A stretch of 64,000 nt of DNA from Pyrrhosoma nymphula (Eukaryota > Arthropoda > Insecta > Odonata > Coenagrionidae), in NCBI GenBank assembly GCA_963573305.1, contig OY754329.1, forward strand, positions 17,203,200-17,267,199, written 5' to 3'. Within the stretch, counting starts at the first letter, position 1. Each line of letters begins with the position of its first letter. Under the pieces are notes generated by a model. It was not told the origin of the DNA, did not search any database, and was given only the letters and a program-made list of their open reading frames with translations. A program made the position numbers and the translations under genes. This document shows positions 57,938 through 64,000 of this stretch, one piece after another.

Positions 57938-58493
57938 GAGTTCGTTGGATATTCTTTTACTTTCATCACAACCTACCTCTAACCGGTAGATTACTGTAAT
58001 GAAATGAAAAAGATCTTAGGGCCCCAAAAGGTCCCAAAACCTTTGGTAATATATGCTACGTATTGGATTTTCGTGCAATGGTTTCATTTTTTGCTTTTTA
58101 AGATTACTTCCGCTCAAGGTAGAGGGTTGGCATTTTTTTATCAAATGACTGAAAGATTGAAATTTATAATTCTTTCAATCAATTGTCTCTTCAAATTCGT
58201 ATTTGTCTGAAAATAGCGTTTTTAGCTGCAAAATGCGCATTTTTCTCTGAAATCAACATTAGCATATTTCCTTGACAGCCAGGTTTTGGTCTTTAACGCA
58301 TTTAAAGTTCATTTGGCTTAGTTAAGCTGATTAGGAATGCTAAGCATTGGGTTTCATGCAGTGGTTTATTATTTTTCTTTTTAAAAATACTTTCACTCAG
58401 GATTGAGAGTTAAAATTTATTTTATCAGATACCCGAAAGAATAAATTTCTAATTTTATCAATCGATACTCCTCTTATATGATAAGTTATTTTT

Positions 58494-59002
58494 GAATTCT
58501 TCTTTTAAATTTAAGAAACTAGTTCTTCAGTACACCCACGTACGCCTTTATTTCAGTTACTTACTTACAACAATGCCCCAACAACTTACTTACGTTTTGG
58601 TTTCTAAACTGTTACATGCCGATGGCATATTCATATTTTTCTTTTTACTATCAACACTTCCTCCAAAAGAAAAAGAAAAAAAATCTACTCAGATTTAATC
58701 TTCTGCACCCCAATCCTTTCACGCAGCATCTCGAATCTGACCCTTTCCAATGGCTTGGTTTGCAGGTCAGCTAGCGATCCCGTTGATGTGTTCTAATCAT
58801 CCTTGTCCTTGGTAATAGGGGGTCCAGCCATGTACACATAATCTGAATTCTTTTAAATTTAAGAAATTAGTTCTTCAGTACACCCACGTAAATCTTTATT
58901 TCAGTTACTTACTTACAATAATTCCCCAGCAACTTATTTACGTTTTGGTTTCTAAACTGTTACATGCCGATGGCATATTCATATTTTTCTTTTTATTATC
59001 AA
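58494..59002 (-). mobile_element. Copia RNase H end between 160-bp direct repeats
   Basis: Direct repeats at 58494-58654 and 58845-59002 (about 92 per cent identical by eye, sharing TCTTCAGTACACCCACGTA) flank a minus-strand fragment at 58685-58792. That fragment reads LADLQTKPLERVRFEMLRER then IGVQKIKSE and a stop, matching the ending of copia-type RNase H (VADxLTKPL...F..LR..LGV). The repeats may be LTR pieces, but TG..CA ends were not resolved. Confidence 0.6.
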
Positions 59003-59073
59003 AAGTAATGAAGGAAGTTTGATCCCGACCAACGCCGGGTAATTCAGCTAGTTCTATTATAAGTTGCATTTAA

Positions 59074-59702
59074 CACTAGAAGGACCGGGGTTGTATGGCT
59101 ACCTAGAAGGACCATTACCCGTCATTTTGACGGGTAGTAATTATTTTAAATATTTCTTCGTTTATGTTAAAATTAATTGATAACTTCATTAAATAAAACC
59201 TTTTTCTTTATTTATCAATACAAATGAGTAATTTTTTACAAATAATTTCGAGGAAGAAGCACTGCTCCCGTAAGCCTTGCGAAAGCTACTGATGCCGCAC
59301 TCATATATGCGCTGTAAGGCTACCCACGCACGATATAACCCTTCTCTGCCTTTTCTTTCCCTAACTAAAACATCAAAAACTAAACTAACTTTCTTTAACT
59401 AAAACATCAAAAAGGCCAGACGTAATATAGTGTAGTGATTTCCTGGACAAAACACGCGTTACCGTTACAAATAAAATACAAACGCCTAACCCGTCATTTT
59501 GACGGGTGTTGGTCCTTTAAGGTATACAGGTGGTATAACTCCATTTCTATTCGAAAAAATTAAATTATATTTTTACAGGATGCGTACCATACAAAATAAA
59601 TAAAAGTCAGAAAAAATTAAGACGACGGAAAAAAAATTATAGGCAATATGATTAAGTAAGTAGAGGTTAACCGTCAAAATGACGGGTCTGGTCCTTCTAG
59701 TG
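59074..59702. mobile_element. 629-bp piggyBac-like MITE with TTAA target
   Basis: TTAA at 59070-59073 and 59703-59706 bracket the inverted ends CACTAGAAGGACC..GGTCCTTCTAGTG. CCGTCATTTTGACGGG-type palindromes occur near both ends. No coding content. The TTAA plus CACTAGAAGG terminus differs from the TTAA-GGTGG family at 20 and 47 kb. Confidence 0.8.
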
Positions 59703-59709
59703 TTAAACT

Positions 59710-60405
59710 CTTCGCATATTTTCCTTCCCTTCACACCGTCCAATTCCTTCTCATACTCCCTGCCCCTCGTCACCTCCTTTCCCCCTCCCTCCCCCTCGCT
59801 CACTCAACTCATCCCTCCACCCTACCACGCTCTTCAAGTACGTCTTGACGCCTCAATGAACCCGCCAGCTTGCTTTGCTGGCTCCCTTTAATTTCTAACA
59901 GCTGACTCTTTCCAACCTTCCGAGACGACCAAGTTTCTGAAATATGCAACACTTCGCCATATATGATGGTTCATATATAATTTTTCTTAATTAATAATAA
60001 TTATAATATTTTATTTACTCCCACATAATTAGTAAAAATTGGTTACAAACAAAATAACGGGGGCTTTACGTGGTCTTCGAGATCATAAGACCTGTATTGA
60101 GCCACCGGCAAATTACAAAAATATATGCTATTAAAATAAAAGCTGTAACTGTTAAATAACTATAGTTCCATTGAAAATACCACCAAAATAAATGTTCAAT
60201 ATTTTCTTGAGAAAAAAGCCAATCATTGGCAAGTTATAACGTTTTATTTTGGGAATTAAATTATTTTTAATTTCAGCGGGCAGTGTATGTGTGTCTTTTG
60301 CCCCACATACAGATATAGCCTTTAATCTGTCAGTCAGCGGCATTGGAATTATATATATTTCCGATAAAAAGTTCAGTTAGAGCTATTATTTTTCAAAAAA
60401 ACTTT
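59710..60405. other. Unassigned sequence
   Basis: Pyrimidine-rich at 59710-59890; no domain recognised. Confidence 0.4.
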
Positions 60406-60409
60406 CTTA

Positions 60410-60640
60410 GGGCCGTATTCTCAGTCGTCCCTTCATGGCTCGCCAACCCTGTATACGTCATCCTGCCCTACTGACGTAATCAAAGGGTGTAAACTACCCT
60501 ATATACGTCATCAGAGCGGCCATTTTGAATGGGAACGGCCCCTACTCGTATAGGGTAGCCTGTAGGGTACCCCGGGCACAAGGTCTGTAGAGTACTCTAC
60601 AGACCTTGCCCCGGGCACGGCTACACCCTACATAAATATG
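60410..60640. repeat. MITE-like segment with a 30-bp perfect palindrome
   Basis: GGGCCGTATTCTCAGTCG at 60411 is a typical MITE terminus. CAAGGTCTGTAGAG and its complement meet at 60593/60594 to form a 30-bp perfect palindrome, with CCCCGGGCA on both sides. The opposite terminus is not clear. Confidence 0.5.
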
Positions 60641-60787
60641 GCTGCCAGATTCCGTCTGCTGAACACCTCAATGAAATAATCGTTGTTATAATATCTATGA
60701 GGTGAACTAAGCTCATAAAAATCATTGCTTACTTTATAAAAAAACGTAGATAAAATGTATTTGATAATAATAATAATATAATAATAA

Positions 60788-61237
60788 AATATTCCACCAT
60801 ATTACAAGTATCAGCCACCTGCTGTAATTGAAACAAAAACCCATGCTTTGTACTGGGACAGACCAATTCTCACCGACAAAACCATAGATTACAATAGACC
60901 GGATATCCTATTAATCAATAAATTAGAAAAAAAGGCTAATATAATCGATATAGCAGTACCACTAAGTCACAACGTAAGGTCAACCGAGAGAGAGAAAATC
61001 TCAAAATACAGAAATTTAGCCGACGAAATAAAAAATATCTGGAAATTAAATGATGTCACTATTCACCCGATAGTAATCTCTGCTGAGGGAGTGATGTCCC
61101 ATATGTTTAAAAAACAAACTGAGAAGCTGGGAATAAAAAAAATAATAGCTAACCTCGGGCAAAAAGCTGTGCTACTCCAAACTTGCCAAATCGTGAGGAG
61201 ATTCCTAAGCCAAGAAAATTCGGACACAGTAGGATAG
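60788..61237 (+). pseudogene. R2-type LINE restriction-like endonuclease fragment
   Basis: The frame is open from 60788: YYKYQPPAVIETKTHALYWD, then RPILTDKTIDYNRPDILLIN and KANIIDIAVPLSHN, a helical KEKISKY-like region and a tail rich in hydrophobic residues. RPD followed 14 residues later by D matches the (R/K)PD-X12-14-D motif of restriction-like endonucleases at the C-terminus of R2/NeSL-type LINEs, which nick target DNA. RT and Cys-His zinc motifs are not visible upstream, so it is 5'-truncated. The domain is uninterrupted. Confidence 0.65.
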
Positions 61238-61239
61238 GG

Positions 61240-61685
61240 TGAATTCTCTTCCTGAACTTCCGAGCCTAATCCTAATCCACCTTTAGGATAGGTGAAAATT
61301 TTCCAGTTGGTGTAATACTAGCTGAGAAAGTGTGACAAGTCGAAAATAATAATATATTTTATTCCACATTTGGTACATGAAATTTGAACAGCATAGTTTA
61401 CAAGGTGGAATATAGGCACCCCTGTGGTAAGGACCAGTATTGGGGTTGTTACCTCTTAAATTAACAAACTGGCTGGTGCGGCCAAAACAAATGAATATGC
61501 CATAACTTATGAGTCAAAGTACGTTTTTCTTTAACGTGTGTTCCTTTTGTGAAGGATAGAAACATAAAAACAAATGAAAACAAATGCATAAATTACCATG
61601 ATACATAGAAATATTCCATACACTGTACAGAAATCAGACTAATAACATACAATAACATGCAATGTTAAAATAATGTACAAAGATA
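61240..61685. other. Spacer and probable LINE 3' UTR
   Basis: AT-rich. The part next to 61690 is presumably the 3' UTR of the minus-strand LINE; no poly(A) or tandem tail was fixed. Confidence 0.35.
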
Positions 61686-61689
61686 ATAT

Positions 61690-63900
61690 TTACAGATATT
61701 CTTCTATATTGTCTATGCAGAACAACCATATTTTCAATTCACGTAAAAACAACGTGAAGGACTTTATAGAGGCGATATGAAATGGTAGAAGGTTAAACAT
61801 CTTAGTAGCACAATATAAATAAGACCTTCTAAAAGCTTCGTTATTCGGTTTTGGAATAGGTACTCTATTCCGTGGCCTCAATCCATGGTAGGAAATATTT
61901 ACATAGCCAGTGACATTTCCGCCTCTGGTATAAAACATGCGTAGGACTCTATAAACATATAAATATCTAAGGGGTAAAATACCCAGTAATTTAAATAATG
62001 GATTAGAAGCGTCATCTGTTTTGGCGCCCATTATCATTCTTATTATTTTCTTTTGTGTCACTAAGACTGGATTTAGATTCGAGATATATGTTCCGCCCCA
62101 GCAACAAAGACCATACTGCAGTTTTGAATTAACTAGTAAGTAGTATACATTTTTTAGTACAGGTAAATTACATATTTGTCTTATGTAATAGAATTTCCTA
62201 AGTGCTGTATTCATGTAATTTTTTAAATTTTGTAAATGATTTTTCCAATTTAAATTCTCATCAATAACAAGACCCAAATACTTTATATTACTAACTTGAT
62301 TAATTTGCACGCAGTTTCTGCAAACGTAATCTTTAGATAGGAGGCAACTGGCACACTTATAATACAAACAACCAATAGAATCTTTTCTATCTCTTAAGCT
62401 GAATCGAATAAGTTTAGTTTTTTTCACTCAGCGTAAGCTTATTTACAGAAAACCAGTATTTTAGCTTGTCTAAGTCGCTTTGCATATGTTCTTTAACTGT
62501 TGGCAAGTCTTTTCCAGAATAAGACAAGGCTGTGTCATCAGCAAAACAGGTAAGTTCCCCATTGAATAGTCCAGTACATAAATTGTTGACGTATACTAAG
62601 AATAGAATGGAATAGAATATAGTACTGAACCTTGTGGCACACCATAAAGAATAGTTTCAGGTAAACTACAGCACTCTTTAAATTTTACAAACTGCGTCCT
62701 TCCACTCAAGCAACTACAAAACCAATTTAGAGCTACGCCTCTTACTCCTGCTTCCCTTAGCCTACATAACAAAATATCATGATCCAGTGAATCAAAGGCC
62801 TTTTTGATGTCAACAAATATGCCTGAGGCGCATGCCCCTTTTTTTATCCCATTAAATAATTCAGAGCAAAATTTAAGCAGAGAGTCTTCAGTAGATTTTC
62901 CTTCCACAAAACCGAATTGGTTATTTGATAAATAGCTGTTTTTGGAAAAGAAACTTAGTAGACGTTTTTTGACAACCTTTTCTATGATTTTTGAAAACAC
63001 CGACAGCAAGGAAATCGGTCTGTAATTAATTAAATCAGTTTGACTGCCCTTTTTGGGAATTGGTATTACAACAGCAATTTTCATACCTTCGGGAAACTTA
63101 CCCGAACTGAAACTAAGATTTATTATATAGGATATTACAGGAGCTAATATTTCACTGACATATTTCAGAGTGAAGGCTGAAACTCCATCAAATCCGGACG
63201 TTTTATTTGTTTTAAGTTTTTTGATGACATTATTTACCTCAAAAGCAGTGGTTGGATACATGAAAAAGGAGTCCTGAACGTGCTTAATTGGAAATGAACG
63301 ACTATATGGTGAGCTAATTGTACTGTCTATAGCGTCTATTGTATTTCTCAATTTCTTTACGACGCCAACAAAGAAGCTATTAAATTCATTTGAAATATCT
63401 ATGGGGTTTGTCAAAAACATACTTGGCCTATCAGGTACACATATTTTTTCAGTTACAGCCTTACTACCACTTACACCAAGGACACTGTTGATCACTTGCC
63501 ATTGCTTTTTTAAATTATTTTTGTTTTCATTAAACAGATTCAAGTAGTAACTTTCTTTTCTGATAATCATCTCATGTCTAAGCTTAATAGATACAGCGCT
63601 GAAATATCTATGCAGTTTTTTGTCATCTGGCTTATTTTTAAGTTTCTTATATAATATATTTCTCTGTGACAGCCGTTTACAAAGATCAGTGGTCATCCAA
63701 GGTTGGATTGGTGTATACTTAATCCTACGGGTTGTCACAGAAGTACAATTTTCTATATTTTGTTTTAATTTCTTTAAAAAGATGTTGAAAGCTATAGTAA
63801 CATCTTGTTGGTCATATACAGTAGACCAGTCGACACAGTTTAATGACAGTTTCAATTCAATAATGACAATAATGCTTTGTACCGATAAGTTAATTTTTTA
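61690..63900 (-). pseudogene. Nearly complete LINE ORF2 (CR1/jockey group), two frameshifts
   Basis: The minus strand gives a long frame from about 63900 to 62596: a linker after the missing endonuclease, TSGFDGVSAFTLKYV, KIAVVIPIPKKGSQTD, NYRPISLLSVFSKIIEKVV, NQFGFVEGKSTEDSL, motif A FVDIKKAFDSLDH with catalytic Asp intact, and YGVPQGSVL. A one-base shift near 62600 leads to a frame with LFLVYVNNLCTGLF and CFADDTALSYS (catalytic Asp pair intact). A second shift in an A-run at about 62425 leads to the last frame: NIKYLGLVIDENLNWKNHL, LQYGLCCWGG and PKPNNEAFRRSYLY..LLPFHI to the stop at 61690. Only two indels separate it from an intact RT region, so it is young. Its N-terminal endonuclease would lie beyond the right edge of the window. 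Confidence 0.85.
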
Positions 63901-64000
63901 GGAAAATCAAATTCTGTCAGCAATACGAAGTATTTGCACCTCGTCGCCTCCCACTATATATTTTCTGTTATTCCGTGCGTGACATTAGGTACGCTCTTGA

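Larger units (their letters stand above)
57064..59051 (+). mobile_element. Possible Helitron-like element (tentative)
   Basis: The left side starts TCTTTTCTTATATGTAAAAA after an A. The right side ends with a CCCG..CGGG hairpin (59024-59039), eight bases, then CTAG before T (59048-59052), as in Helitron termini. Other retroelement pieces (57.2-57.9 kb LINE, 58.7 kb copia) would be nested or captured. No Rep/helicase is present, so the pairing of these ends is speculative. Confidence 0.3.

Overview
This is a eukaryotic, almost certainly arthropod (probably insect), nuclear fragment. It is AT-rich, contains long (TA)n runs, has no operon structure, and consists mostly of decayed transposable elements. 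Only one locus looks like an ordinary host gene: a TATA promoter near 3114, a short non-coding first exon, an intron of about 1.6 kb, and a single coding exon (4835-5140) for a 101-residue secreted protein. No rRNA, clear tRNA or CRISPR array was seen. All calls come from reading the sequence and its translations; no database search was possible. | Layout. 1-2600 is mostly unassigned, with a SINE-like fragment near 500. 2.6-2.8 kb holds a fold-back element and 3.1-5.7 kb the secreted-protein gene. At 9.65-10.54 kb is an 883-bp long-TIR DNA transposon with an 8-bp target duplication and an internal 80-bp tandem repeat. At 12.2-12.9 kb are nested fold-backs. At 14.4-17.8 kb are a Ty1/copia fragment (-), a LINE 3' tail (-), a jockey/CR1-like LINE (+) and a hAT transposase end (-). 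At 19.1-20.7 kb is a broken piggyBac-type transposase beside a TTAA-flanked MITE. 23.6-24.6 kb is LINE debris. | 28.33-34.86 kb is one 6.5-kb hAT transposon with very long inverted ends and a 9-bp flanking direct repeat; a dead LINE is nested inside it. 36.2-37.2 kb is a LINE interrupted by the 3' end of another LINE. 42.5-43.1 kb, 48.6-49.3 kb, 52.1-52.8 kb and 54.75-55.36 kb are Penelope-like element (PLE) remnants. They have GIY-YIG endonuclease ends, inverted terminal repeats and hammerhead-ribozyme-like cores. 44.6-46.3 kb carries the longest undamaged reading frame of the window, a reverse transcriptase-RNase H protein between short inverted repeats. The last 7 kb holds a piggyBac-like MITE, an R2-type restriction-like endonuclease fragment, and a nearly complete LINE reading off the right edge. 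| Nested order can be read directly in three places: LINE inside hAT (28-35 kb), PLE inside a hAT-like MITE (54.2-55.5 kb), and LINE 3' end inside LINE (36 kb). Most transposon proteins are inactivated by frameshifts, stops or catalytic substitutions. The best leads for something new are the dispersed hammerhead-like cores in fold-back elements and the RT-RNase H unit at 44.6-46.3 kb.
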